64,000 bases of DNA. Source: Roseateles_B flavus. Lineage in GTDB: Bacteria > Pseudomonadota > Gammaproteobacteria > Burkholderiales > Burkholderiaceae_C. The stretch is from the NCBI RefSeq assembly GCF_039872765.1, contig NZ_JBDPZC010000005.1, forward strand, positions 1-64,000, written 5' to 3'. The position numbers and the translations under genes are program-made. Positions 8,270 through 17,502 of the stretch are shown piece by piece. The notes beneath the pieces were generated by a model. That model saw nothing but the letters and a program-made list of their open reading frames with translations, ran no database searches and had not been told where the DNA came from. Within the stretch, counting starts at the first letter, position 1; each line of letters starts with the position of its first letter.

Positions 8270-9307
8270 TCAGGCCTCCTTGCGCACCGACACCCGCATC
8301 AGCCGCTGCCCCTGCCCCACCAGCGACTCCAGCAGCAGCGGCGCGTTGAGCGGATGTTCGGCATGCCGGGCGGCGTCCTTGAGCACACGCGCCCATTCCT
8401 GCATGGCCTCCGGATTGCGCGGCGCAGGCAGGGACTCGCGGGGAAAGTAGGCCGGCGGTGCGCCATGCGCCGTCCGGATCAGATCGGTGGCCAGACGCTG
8501 CAGGGCCTCGATGGCACGCGGCACCGGCCAGTCCGCCAACGCCGCGGATTCATTGCGGGCGATGCGCCGCGGCAGCTCCAGCCAGCTCTTGGCCGCCACG
8601 CCGTCCTCGGACCACTGCAGCGCCTGCTGCGGGCGACCGCCGCAAGCATCAAGCAGGACCTCGGGCGAGGCCACGCCACGCTCGGCCAGCCAGGCCAGGG
8701 CCTGCTCGCGCGGGGGCAGGCCCAAGGGCACGGGCTGGCAGCGGCTGCGGATGGTGGGCAGCAGGCTCTCCGGCGCCGTGCTCGCCAGCACGAAGCGCAG
8801 CAGGCCGGCAGGCTCTTCCAGGGTCTTCAGCAGGGCATTGGCCGCGACCGTGTTGAGGCTTTCGGCGGGAAACAGCACCACCACCTTGGCCCGCCCGCGG
8901 GCCGCCGTGACCTGGGCGAAGCCGAGCATGGCGCGGACAGCGTCGACCTTGATCTCGCGGCTGGGCTTGCTCTTGCTGGCCTTGCCTTCACCGTCCTTGC
9001 TGCCTTCGCCCTCGTCGGCCTCGAGGCCCAGGGCCTCGCGCAGGGCATCCGGCACCAGCAGCAGGAAGTCGGGATGCGAGCGCGACTGGAACAGATGGCA
9101 GCTGGCACAGCGCCCGCAAGCCAGGCCCGTGGCATGGGGCGATTCGCACAGCCAGGACTGCGCCAGGGCCAGGGCCATCTCCAGCTGCCCCACGCCCTCG
9201 GGACCTTGCACCAGCAAGGCATGTGAACGCGCCTGCTGCAGGGCATGGCTCAGCGGGGCGCCCAGCCAGGGCAGCGGCAAGGCGCCGTCTTCCTTGATGC
9301 TCACCAT
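8270..9307 (-). CDS. holB: DNA polymerase III subunit delta prime
   Basis: Clamp-loader subunit, 345 aa. The zinc module cysteines are Cys54, Cys64, Cys67 and Cys70 (in CGRCASC). The P-loop position reads GPEGVGQLEMA and lacks the Lys of a working Walker A, as expected for delta prime, which does not hydrolyse ATP. Later conserved stretches include NALLKTLEEPAGLLRFVLAST and the sensor-like TIRSRCQPV. The start overlaps the tmk stop by seven bases, so the two are translationally coupled. Confidence 0.95.
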   Translation of the reverse strand: MVSIKEDGALPLPWLGAPLSHALQQARSHALLVQGPEGVGQLEMALALAQSWLCESPHATGLACGRCASCHLFQSRSHPDFLLLVPDALREALGLEADEGEGSKDGEGKASKSKPSREIKVDAVRAMLGFAQVTAARGRAKVVVLFPAESLNTVAANALLKTLEEPAGLLRFVLASTAPESLLPTIRSRCQPVPLGLPPREQALAWLAERGVASPEVLLDACGGRPQQALQWSEDGVAAKSWLELPRRIARNESAALADWPVPRAIEALQRLATDLIRTAHGAPPAYFPRESLPAPRNPEAMQEWARVLKDAARHAEHPLNAPLLLESLVGQGQRLMRVSVRKEA

Positions 9308-9912
9308 CCTCGCTGCTCCAGCACGGCCACGATCTGGGCCGCCACGCTGGCGACGTCGCCGCTGGCGTCGATGCGGGCGAAACGCTGCGGAGCGGCCGCG
9401 GCCCGTGCGGCATAGCCGGCGCGCACGCGTTCGAAGAAGTGCAGGTCCTGCTGCTCGAAGCGGTCGGCCTCGCGGGCCGCGGCGCGTCGTGCGGCGGCCG
9501 TCGCTGGCGGGAGGTCGAACCAGATCGTCAGGTCCGGCTGGCGGCCTTCGGTGACCCAGGCCTCCAGCTGTTCGAGCACCGGCAGCGACAGGCCGTTGCC
9601 ACCGCCCTGGTAGGCGAAGCTGGCATCGGTGAAGCGGTCGCAGACCACGGTGCGGCCGGCGGCCAGGGCGGGCTCGATGACCTGGCGCACATGGTCACGC
9701 CGCCCCGCGAAGACCAGCAGAGCCTCGGTCAGCACATCCATGGGCTCATGCAGGACCAGCTCGCGCAGGCGCTCGGCCAGAGGCGTGCCGCCCGGCTCGC
9801 GGGTGTTGAGCACCTCGGCGCCGGCCTGGCGCAGGCGTTCGCTGACAGCAGCGATGTGGGTGGACTTGCCCGCCCCGTCGATGCCTTCGAAGGAAATGAA
9901 TCGGCCGCTCAC
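9301..9912 (-). CDS. tmk: thymidylate kinase
   Basis: Phosphorylates dTMP to dTDP. 203 aa with P-loop GIDGAGKST at 10-18, the dTMP-binding TREPGGTPLAERLR segment, and the CDRFTDASFAYQGGG region. The first codon is GTG at 9912, since no ATG lies in the right place; the protein then starts SGRFISFEG as the family does. It lies between mltG and holB, the standard order. Confidence 0.96.
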   Translation of the reverse strand: MSGRFISFEGIDGAGKSTHIAAVSERLRQAGAEVLNTREPGGTPLAERLRELVLHEPMDVLTEALLVFAGRRDHVRQVIEPALAAGRTVVCDRFTDASFAYQGGGNGLSLPVLEQLEAWVTEGRQPDLTIWFDLPPATAAARRAAAREADRFEQQDLHFFERVRAGYAARAAAAPQRFARIDASGDVASVAAQIVAVLEQRGW

Positions 9913-9939
9913 GCTTGTTGGATCCTGGAAGGCGCGGGC

Positions 9940-10935
9940 TCAGCGGCCACGCTGGTATTGATTGACGGCGCGATTATGCGCGGCCAGGTCGTCGGAGAAG
10001 ACGCTGCTGCCGTCGCCCCGTGCCACGAAGTACAGGGCCTTGCTGGGCGCCGGGTGCAGTGTCGCCTGCAGCGCGGCCACGCCGGGCATGGCGATGGGCG
10101 TGGGCGGCAGGCCGCCGCGCGTGTAGGTGTTGTAGGGTGTGTCCGTCAGCAAATCGCGCTTGCGCAGGTTGCCATCGAAGGCGCTGCCCAGGCCGTAGAT
10201 GACCGTCGGGTCCGTCTGCAGTGGCATGCCGATGCGCAAGCGATTCACGAACACCGAGGCCACCATGGGGCGGTCGGCCGCGGCCCCCGTCTCCTTTTCC
10301 ACGATGGAGGCCAGGATCAGGGCCTCCTCGGCGCTCTTGAGCGGCAGGCCCTGGGCGCGTGCGGCCCAGGCGGCCTCCAGCTTGCGCTGCATGGCCTGGT
10401 GCGCCCGCTTGAGCACCGTGAGATCGCTGACGCCACGGCTGTAGGCATAGGTATCGGGATAGAAGCGCCCCTCGGGCGAGATGCCGGGCAGGCCCAGGCG
10501 GCTCATCACAGTGGCGTCGTCCTGGTCCTGCAGGGTCTGCTTGAGCGCGGGTGCCTTGGCCAGGGCGGCGCGGAACTGGCGCCAGGTCCAGCCTTCGATC
10601 AGGCGCACCTGCTCCATCACCTCTTCACCGCGGACCATCTTGTCCAGCAGGCCGCGGGGGGTGATGCCCTGGTGGATCTCGTAGCTGCCGGCACGGATCT
10701 GGCGCGCCTGACCGGACCAGCGGAACCAGTGGTACAGCAGCCGCGCATCCTCCTGGACGCCTGCCAGCACCCAGGCCCCGGCCACTTCGCGCGGCGAAGC
10801 GCCGGGCTCGATGGACAGCTCCACCGTGGGCGCATCGAGCGTCAGCGGCCGCTGCAGCCACCACCAGGCAGCCCCCGCCAGCGCGAGCGCCGCGAGCAGG
10901 AGCAGAAGGAACACAGTGCGAAGGAACTTGAACAT
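9940..10935 (-). CDS. mltG: endolytic murein transglycosylase MltG
   Basis: 331 aa. One N-terminal transmembrane helix (FLLLLLAALALAGAAWWW, about residues 9-26), a LysM-like region, then the YceG catalytic domain with the active-site Glu in LASIVEKETG and the conserved blocks SPEGRFYPDTY, QTDPTVIYG, NTYTRGGLPPTPI and YFVARGDGSSVFS. It cleaves nascent peptidoglycan glycan strands at the cytoplasmic membrane. The ATG at 10935 (MFKFLRTVF) gives a normal anchor. It heads the leftward run with tmk and holB. Confidence 0.95.
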   Translation of the reverse strand: MFKFLRTVFLLLLLAALALAGAAWWWLQRPLTLDAPTVELSIEPGASPREVAGAWVLAGVQEDARLLYHWFRWSGQARQIRAGSYEIHQGITPRGLLDKMVRGEEVMEQVRLIEGWTWRQFRAALAKAPALKQTLQDQDDATVMSRLGLPGISPEGRFYPDTYAYSRGVSDLTVLKRAHQAMQRKLEAAWAARAQGLPLKSAEEALILASIVEKETGAAADRPMVASVFVNRLRIGMPLQTDPTVIYGLGSAFDGNLRKRDLLTDTPYNTYTRGGLPPTPIAMPGVAALQATLHPAPSKALYFVARGDGSSVFSDDLAAHNRAVNQYQRGR

Positions 10936-11022
10936 GCAGGCGTCGGTATCCGGGCGACAGAACAATGCAGGCGAGCTTGGCAAGGCTCAACCTTGCTGCG
11001 CCCAGGGGCAGGCCGGGCAAAT

Positions 11023-11028
11023 CATAAT
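11023..11028 (+). promoter_or_regulatory. candidate -10 element directly before ygfZ
   Basis: CATAAT ends seven bases before the ygfZ ATG, in otherwise GC-rich DNA. Transcription from it would start at or next to the ATG, giving a leaderless message. No good -35 is seen. Confidence 0.35.
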
Positions 11029-11034
11029 TCGCCC

Positions 11035-12048
11035 ATGAGCCAAGCATCGCCCAGCACCACCGCCACCACCGCCCTGCCCCGCCCCTCACTGACCGGCCCG
11101 ATCGACGGCGCCGTCCCTCTGGACGACTGGGGCGTCATTGCCGCCCAGGGCGAGGAAGCCGCCAAGTTCCTGCACAGCCAGCTGACGCAAGACCTGGCCC
11201 TCCAGAAGCCCGAGCAGGCCCGCCTGGCAGGCTACTGCTCGGCCAAGGGCCGCCTGCTGGCCACGATGGTGGCCTTCAAGCCGGCCACCGACGCCGTGCT
11301 GCTGGCCCTGCCCGCCGAGCTGCTGCCGCAGACCCAGAAGCGCCTCGCCATGTTCGTGATGCGCGCCAAGTGCAAGCTCAGCGATGCCAGCGCCGGCCAG
11401 CCTGGCGGCTGGGTCGTGTGGGGCATGGCCGGCCGCACAGCGCAGCAGTGGCTGGGTGCTGATGGCAGCGAGGCGCCCTGGTCCACCCTCGGCAAGGCAC
11501 TGCCGGATGGTCGCCAGGCCTGGGGCGCCCGCCTGCCGGATGCCGGCACGCAGGGCGGCACCGTGGCGCGCTATCTGGTGCTGCTCCCGGCTGACGCGGC
11601 GCGGCCTGAGCTGCCGGCCCTTGGGCCTTCCGACTGGGCCGCGCTGGACATCGCCTCCGGCCTGGCCTGGGTGCGCAGCCCGACCGTCGAGCAGTTCGTG
11701 CCGCAGATGCTGAACCTGGAGCTGCTGGGGGGCGTCAACTTCCAGAAGGGCTGCTACCCGGGCCAGGAAGTCGTGGCCCGCAGCCAGTACCGCGGCACCA
11801 TCAAGCGGCGGACCTTCGCCTTTGCCTGCCCTGCCCCGGCGCAGGTCGGACAGGAGGTCTTCCACAGCGAGGACCCGGAGCAGCCCGCCGGTCTGGTCGC
11901 CGGTGTGGCGGCCCAGGGCGCGGGCAGCCTGCTGCTGGTGGAGACCAAGCTGGCGGCCCTGCAGTCCGGCAGCCTGCACCTGGGCTCGGCCCAGGGCCCG
12001 GCGCTGACGCAGCAGGCCCTGCCCTACGAGATCACGGAGCCGCAATGA
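11035..12048 (+). CDS. ygfZ: folate-binding protein YgfZ (iron-sulfur cluster repair / tRNA modification factor)
   Basis: 337 aa GcvT-like protein. The family signature KGCYPGQE is present in NFQKGCYPGQEVVARSQYRG, and the N-terminal folate-binding core reads GEEAAKFLHSQLTQDL. YgfZ proteins assist folate-dependent maintenance of Fe-S enzymes such as MiaB. Chosen ATG at 11035 (MSQASPSTTATT) follows a possible -10 box so closely that the message may be leaderless. Divergent from mltG and overlapping the DUF4936 gene by four bases. Confidence 0.93.
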   Translation: MSQASPSTTATTALPRPSLTGPIDGAVPLDDWGVIAAQGEEAAKFLHSQLTQDLALQKPEQARLAGYCSAKGRLLATMVAFKPATDAVLLALPAELLPQTQKRLAMFVMRAKCKLSDASAGQPGGWVVWGMAGRTAQQWLGADGSEAPWSTLGKALPDGRQAWGARLPDAGTQGGTVARYLVLLPADAARPELPALGPSDWAALDIASGLAWVRSPTVEQFVPQMLNLELLGGVNFQKGCYPGQEVVARSQYRGTIKRRTFAFACPAPAQVGQEVFHSEDPEQPAGLVAGVAAQGAGSLLLVETKLAALQSGSLHLGSAQGPALTQQALPYEITEPQ

Positions 12049-12314
12049 GCCAGGAACGCCCGGGCGTCGAGCGCTTCGTCTACTACCGCGTGAATGAGGC
12101 GGATGCAGCGGCGGCGCTGCAGGCCTTCGCGCAGGCCGTGCCCGCGGGCAGCGTACGCCTGATGCGCCGCCTGGACGCGGGCGCGGGCGCCTTGCAGACC
12201 TGGATGGAGATTCACGCCGCTGACACCGGCGCGCAGACCGAGCCCGCCCTGGCCGCCGCACTCGCCCCCTTCATCCAGGGACCGCGGCACCTGGAGCAGT
12301 TCGTGCCGGTCTGA
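12045..12314 (+). CDS. DUF4936 family protein
   Basis: 89-residue soluble protein (MSQERPGVERFVYYRVNEAD...) of the small DUF4936 family found in betaproteobacteria; biochemical role unknown. The ATGA overlap with ygfZ indicates translational coupling, and the pairing suggests a link to the YgfZ pathway, which is inference only. Confidence 0.85.
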   Translation: MSQERPGVERFVYYRVNEADAAAALQAFAQAVPAGSVRLMRRLDAGAGALQTWMEIHAADTGAQTEPALAAALAPFIQGPRHLEQFVPV

Positions 12315-12335
12315 GCGCCGGCCGCGGATGCGGGT

Positions 12336-13211
12336 TCAGAGCCCGCGCACCATCTCCACGTGCTGGATGCCCGCTTCCTCGAACAGCGGCCCGCGCTGCA
12401 GGAAGCCGGCGCGCATGTAGAAGCTGGCCGCCGAGAGCTGCGCATGCAGCAGCACCTCGCGCTCGCCACGCTCGCGCGCGGCCTGCATGAGCGCCTCCAG
12501 CACCTCGCGGCCGATGCGGGCGCCGCGCATGCTGCGCATCACCGCCATGCGGCCGATCTTGGCCACGCCCGGCACATGTTCCAGCAGGCGCCCCGTGGCC
12601 AGGGGCACGCCCAGGCGGTTGTAGGCCACCGCGTGCACGCAGCTGGCATCGGCAGCGTCCCACTCCATCTCGGCCGGGATCTTCTGTTCCTGCACGAAGA
12701 CCGCCTGGCGGATGGCACCGGCGTGCTCGCCGAGCAGGTCCCAGTCGCCCACGCGGACGCTGACCATGGGCTCGCCGGCCTCGAAGCCCAGCAGCGTGTC
12801 GCGCAGGGCCTGAGGCACGGGCAGCGGGCGCTGCGTGCTGGCGTCGGCAAAGACATAGACCAGCTCGCCATGCACCAGCAGCTCGTCGCCCCGGAAGACG
12901 GCGCACTGCACGGTCAGCGAGGTGGTGCCCACGCGGGCGCAGCGCACGCCGATGTCCAGCAGGTCGTCATAGTGGGCGGAGCCCAGGTACTCGACGGTGG
13001 ACTTGCGCACGAAGAGGTCGCCGCCCAGCGCCTTCATGGTGTCGGCATAGGGCAAGGCCAGCGCACGCCAGTAGGCGCCCACGGCGGTGTCGAAATAGCC
13101 CAGGTAGTGGGCGTTGAAGACGATCTGCTGCGCGTCGATTTCGGCCCAGCGCACGCGCAGGCGTTCCAGGCAGCGGAAGTCCTGTCGGGACATGTCGGTC
13201 ACGTGGGTCAT
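12336..13211 (-). CDS. YbgC/FadM-type acyl-CoA thioesterase fused to a GNAT acetyltransferase
   Basis: 291 aa with two domains. Residues 1-145 are a hotdog 4HBT thioesterase (RVRWAEIDAQQIVFNAHYLGYFDTA, the Asp/hydrophobic motif of the family). Residues 150-291 are a GNAT N-acetyltransferase with the acetyl-CoA loop RGARIGREVLEAL and a C-terminal AASFYMRAGF strand. The ATG at 13211 overlaps the stop of the upstream esterase gene (ATGA); MSRQDF at 13193 is an alternative start. Substrates are unknown; the fusion suggests that an acyl thioester and an acetylated product belong to one pathway. Confidence 0.88.
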   Translation of the reverse strand: MTHVTDMSRQDFRCLERLRVRWAEIDAQQIVFNAHYLGYFDTAVGAYWRALALPYADTMKALGGDLFVRKSTVEYLGSAHYDDLLDIGVRCARVGTTSLTVQCAVFRGDELLVHGELVYVFADASTQRPLPVPQALRDTLLGFEAGEPMVSVRVGDWDLLGEHAGAIRQAVFVQEQKIPAEMEWDAADASCVHAVAYNRLGVPLATGRLLEHVPGVAKIGRMAVMRSMRGARIGREVLEALMQAARERGEREVLLHAQLSAASFYMRAGFLQRGPLFEEAGIQHVEMVRGL

Positions 13212-14143
13212 GGCTTCAGGGCCTCCTTGAGGGCCTCGGCGCAGGCGTCCAGGGCCTGCAGGGCTTCGGGGATGGTACGGCCCATCTTGATGAAATCGTG
13301 GGTGACGCCGCGGTAGAGCTCCAACTGCACCGCCACGCCCTGGCTGCGCAGCAGGTCGCCGTAGGCCAGGCCTTCGTCCACCAGCGGATCGCATTCGGCC
13401 AGGATCAGCGCGGCGGGCGCTAGCCCGGCATGGTCCGGGGCCTCCAGCGGCGCAAAGCGCCAGTCCTTGCGATGGTGATGCTCGATGTAGTGGTCGAAGA
13501 ACCACTGGATGGACGAGGCATCCAGCAGGAAGCCCTGAGAGAAGAACTTGTGCGAGGCCGTGTCCGCATGGGCCGTGGTGCCCGGCGTGATCAGCAGCTG
13601 CAGGGCCAGCGGCTGGCCAAGGTCGCGCGCATGCAGGGCACAGACGGCGGCCAGGGTGCCGCCCGCGCTGTCTCCACCGACCGCCAGCCGGCTGCCATCC
13701 AGGCCGAGGGCCGAGGCGCCGCCGGGCAGCCACTTCATGGCGGCCCAGCAGTCGTCGACGGCCGCGGGAAACTTGTGCTCGGGTGCCAGGCGGTAGTCCA
13801 GCGCGATCACGGCACAGCCGCTGCGCAGGGCCAGCTGCCGGCACAGGCTGTCATGCGTCTCGAGACTGCCGATGGTGAAGCCGCCGCCATGGAAGTACAG
13901 CAGCACGGGCAGGACGGCATCACTGGGCGCATAGAGCCGGGCCTGCAGCGGGCCTTCGGCGCCGGGCACGGTCAGGTTCTCGACGCGGGCCAGCGGTACG
14001 CGCGGCAGGTCCAGGATCTCGGCGCCCATCAGATAGCCGATGCGCGCCTGCTTGGGCGTCAGGCTGTGGAAGGCCGGCCGGTTGGCGCGGTGGATGCGTT
14101 CCAGCACCGCGGCCATGCGCGGTGTCAACAAGGTGCTACTCAA
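13208..14143 (-). CDS. alpha/beta hydrolase, hormone-sensitive-lipase family esterase
   Basis: 311 aa carboxylesterase of bacterial lipase family IV. The oxyanion motif HGGG is at 85-88 and the nucleophile elbow GDSAG gives Ser159; the triad is completed by Asp252 (ECDPLVDEG) and His282 (THDFIKMG). No signal peptide, so cytoplasmic. It is coupled by a four-base overlap to the thioesterase-GNAT fusion, which suggests that ester hydrolysis and thioester turnover go together. Confidence 0.9.
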   Translation of the reverse strand: MSSTLLTPRMAAVLERIHRANRPAFHSLTPKQARIGYLMGAEILDLPRVPLARVENLTVPGAEGPLQARLYAPSDAVLPVLLYFHGGGFTIGSLETHDSLCRQLALRSGCAVIALDYRLAPEHKFPAAVDDCWAAMKWLPGGASALGLDGSRLAVGGDSAGGTLAAVCALHARDLGQPLALQLLITPGTTAHADTASHKFFSQGFLLDASSIQWFFDHYIEHHHRKDWRFAPLEAPDHAGLAPAALILAECDPLVDEGLAYGDLLRSQGVAVQLELYRGVTHDFIKMGRTIPEALQALDACAEALKEALKP

Positions 14144-14253
14144 AGAGGACTCCAGGGCTTAGGCTGCAGCGCATCGCGCGGCGGCCAGGGCGGGCATTTT
14201 CGCAGACCGGCCCGGGGCTGCTGGCAAGGGCTTGAAAACCGGAAGGACCGCTC

Positions 14254-15396
14254 ATGGCATTGATCCGCTTCGTCAATCCCGTCTATCTCGAGGCGGGCGC
14301 GCGACTGCGCCTGGACGAGGAGGCGCGCGCACTGGGCTTTCGCAAACCCCTGGTGATCACCGATCGCGGCGTGCGCGCCGCGGGCGTACTGGACATGGCG
14401 CTGGAAGGTCTCGGCGGCTGGCCGCTGGCCCTCTATGACGGCACGCCGGGCAACCCGACCGAGGCGGCGGTCCGCGAGGCCTGGCAGCACTGGCGCGACG
14501 AGGGCTGCGACGGGCTGATCGCCATCGGTGGTGGCTCCAGCATCGACCTGGCCAAGGGCCTGGCCCTGAGGGCCACGCATGAAGGGCCGCTGCACCACTA
14601 CGCGACCATCGAAGGTGGAAGTGGACGCATCGGCCCGCAGGCCCTGCCCCTGATCGCTGTACCTACCACGGCGGGCACGGGCAGCGAGGTGGCGCGCGGC
14701 TCGCTGCTGATCACGGACGACGGCCGCAAGCTGGGCTTCCATTCCTGGCACCTGCTGCCGCGGCTGGCCCTGTGCGACCCAGTCCTCACCCAGGCCCTGC
14801 CCCCAGGCCTGACGGCCGCGACGGGCATGGACGCCCTCGCCCACTGCCTGGAGACCTTCATGTCCGCGGCCTTCAATCCGGTGGCGGACGGCATCGCGCT
14901 GGAGGGCCTGCGCCGGGGCTGGGGGGCCATCGAGCGGGCCGTCCGCCAGGGGGATGACCTCGACGCGCGCCTGCAGATGATGTGCGCCAGCGCCATGGGC
15001 GCCATGGCCTTCCAGAAGGGACTGGGCTGCGTTCATTCGCTGAGCCACGCGATCGGCGGGCTGCACCCGAAAGCGCACCACGGCACGCTCAATGCGGTCT
15101 TTCTGCCGGCGGTGCTGCGCTTCAATGCCAGCCATCCGAGCCTGCAGGCGGAGGCCAAGCTGGCACGGATGGCCCAGGCCATGGGCCTGGCGGATGCCGC
15201 ACCCGAAGCCCTGGCCGAGGCCCTGCGCCAGCGCACGCAAGACCTGGCCCTCCCCACCCGACTGTCTGACATGGGGCTGGATGTGTCGGATGCCGGCCTC
15301 ATCATCGAGCGGGCGCTGAAGGATCACTGTCATGGGACGAATCCACGAGAGGCGAGTGCGGAGGATTACATGGAGCTTCTGCGGGATTGCGCTTGA
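14254..15396 (+). CDS. iron-containing alcohol dehydrogenase
   Basis: 380 aa type III (Fe-ADH) dehydrogenase. The NAD-binding GGGSSIDLAKG and PTTAGTGSE motifs are present, as are the metal ligands: Asp in LCDPVLT, His in DALAHCLE, His in HSLSHAIGG and His in HHGTLNA. A ribosome site GGAAGGA precedes the ATG by about six bases. The substrate (a primary alcohol or hydroxy acid such as 4-hydroxybutyrate) cannot be fixed from sequence. The next 336 bases (15397-15732) hold no gene, only a short tandem repeat and the aceA terminator. Confidence 0.9.
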   Translation: MALIRFVNPVYLEAGARLRLDEEARALGFRKPLVITDRGVRAAGVLDMALEGLGGWPLALYDGTPGNPTEAAVREAWQHWRDEGCDGLIAIGGGSSIDLAKGLALRATHEGPLHHYATIEGGSGRIGPQALPLIAVPTTAGTGSEVARGSLLITDDGRKLGFHSWHLLPRLALCDPVLTQALPPGLTAATGMDALAHCLETFMSAAFNPVADGIALEGLRRGWGAIERAVRQGDDLDARLQMMCASAMGAMAFQKGLGCVHSLSHAIGGLHPKAHHGTLNAVFLPAVLRFNASHPSLQAEAKLARMAQAMGLADAAPEALAEALRQRTQDLALPTRLSDMGLDVSDAGLIIERALKDHCHGTNPREASAEDYMELLRDCA

Positions 15397-15615
15397 GTGC
15401 GTGATCCGGGGAGGCCTCATGGGGTGCCCTGCTCGCGGGTCTCATGCGAACACTGAGCGCCCGCCGGGGGCGGGTGGGCGCGATGGCTCCGTGTCCCCCG
15501 GGCCTTCGGCCACGCGCCTTGACCTGCGCAATCACGCCCACCCATCCCCCAGCTCCGCATCCAGCAGGGCGTGGCCACAGCTCAGCCGCGCAGCACCTCG
15601 GTGGGTCAAGCTCAC

Positions 15616-15649
15616 AAAAAAGGCCTGACACCTTACGGGGTCAGGCCTT
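15616..15649 (-). terminator. intrinsic terminator of aceA
   Basis: On the minus strand a perfect 10-bp stem (AAGGCCTGAC / GTCAGGCCTT, 15649-15620, 10-base loop) is followed by TTTTTTGTG. It lies 84 bp after the aceA stop. Confidence 0.88.
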
Positions 15650-15656
15650 GCCTTGT

Positions 15657-15682
15657 GGTCCACGCTGATGGTCCACGCTGAT
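15657..15682. repeat. 13-bp tandem duplication
   Basis: GGTCCACGCTGAT occurs twice in exact tandem, between the aceA terminator and the aceA stop codon. It looks like a recent slippage duplication in the 3' untranslated region. Confidence 0.8.
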
Positions 15683-15732
15683 GTTCTACCCGGAGCCCGG
15701 GCTCGAGCCGGGCTGCCGTTGGGGTCGACCGA

Positions 15733-17031
<1,299 letters not shown>

Positions 17032-17112
17032 GCTTAGCTCCTGGTGAGATGTGAAACGAAGAACTCGTTGGACTCAAATCTAGGGCCTGGGCCAGCTTTT
17101 GTGGCGACTTAT

Positions 17113-17126
17113 GTCTTATATAAGAC
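17113..17126. promoter_or_regulatory. perfect palindrome GTCTTATATAAGAC upstream of aceA
   Basis: A 14-bp perfect palindrome 82 bp upstream of the aceA start, inside the most AT-rich stretch of the window. It could be a dimeric-regulator operator overlapping the promoter. From memory, similar CTTATATAAG sites are attributed to GntR-type (SdhR-like) regulators of TCA-cycle genes in betaproteobacteria; I could not check this. Confidence 0.6.
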
Positions 17127-17163
17127 TAAAAATCTTTTCATTTAAAATCAACAACTTATCTTT

Positions 17164-17271
17164 CAAATTTCGCATCGCAAAACGATTTTTGCCATGATGA
17201 GAAATCCTGCTGCGCCGCAGCAGGCCTTCTTTTTGCGATCTGAAATGTTGATTGCGTATCGTGAAATTTCG
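17164..17271. promoter_or_regulatory. three copies of a TTGCGAT-N2-GAAAT motif upstream of aceA
   Basis: TTTTGCGATGCGAAATTTG reads on the minus strand at 17182-17164; TTTTGCGATCTGAAAT on the plus strand at 17231-17246; and TTGCGTATCGTGAAATTTCG on the plus strand at 17252-17271. The cluster sits 130-240 bp from the aceA start, a typical place for regulator sites. The rest of the 471-bp gap (17032-17502) has no gene; 17432-17464 is the dctP-like gene's terminator. Confidence 0.5.
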
Positions 17272-17431
17272 GCATCAGGCCTGCGGTCTCTCCTTCCCGC
17301 CTTTCGCAGTACGAGAGATCGACCACCAGAACCCTGAGATCAAGCGCTCGATCAGGGCTTCTGATTCCACATTGTGGCAACAGATCACCTCCCAGGCCCC
17401 GCCTTTCCATCACCCGAAACGAGGCAGGCAG

Positions 17432-17464
17432 CAAAAAGCCCCCAGGCCGGGTGGCGTGGGGGCT
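17432..17464 (-). terminator. intrinsic terminator of the TRAP binding-protein gene
   Basis: On the minus strand a 7-bp GC stem (AGCCCCC / GGGGGCT) with a 14-base loop is followed by TTTTTGCTGCC, 39 bases after the stop codon. Confidence 0.75.
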
Positions 17465-17502
17465 GCATGCGAGAGGCCGGGCGCCGCGGGGCGCTGGCGG
17501 AC

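Noticed and set aside
9439..11034. Long plus-strand frame opposite tmk and mltG that runs into ygfZ
   Set aside because: Only the part from 11035 has ygfZ motifs; the upstream part is a shadow of tmk and mltG.
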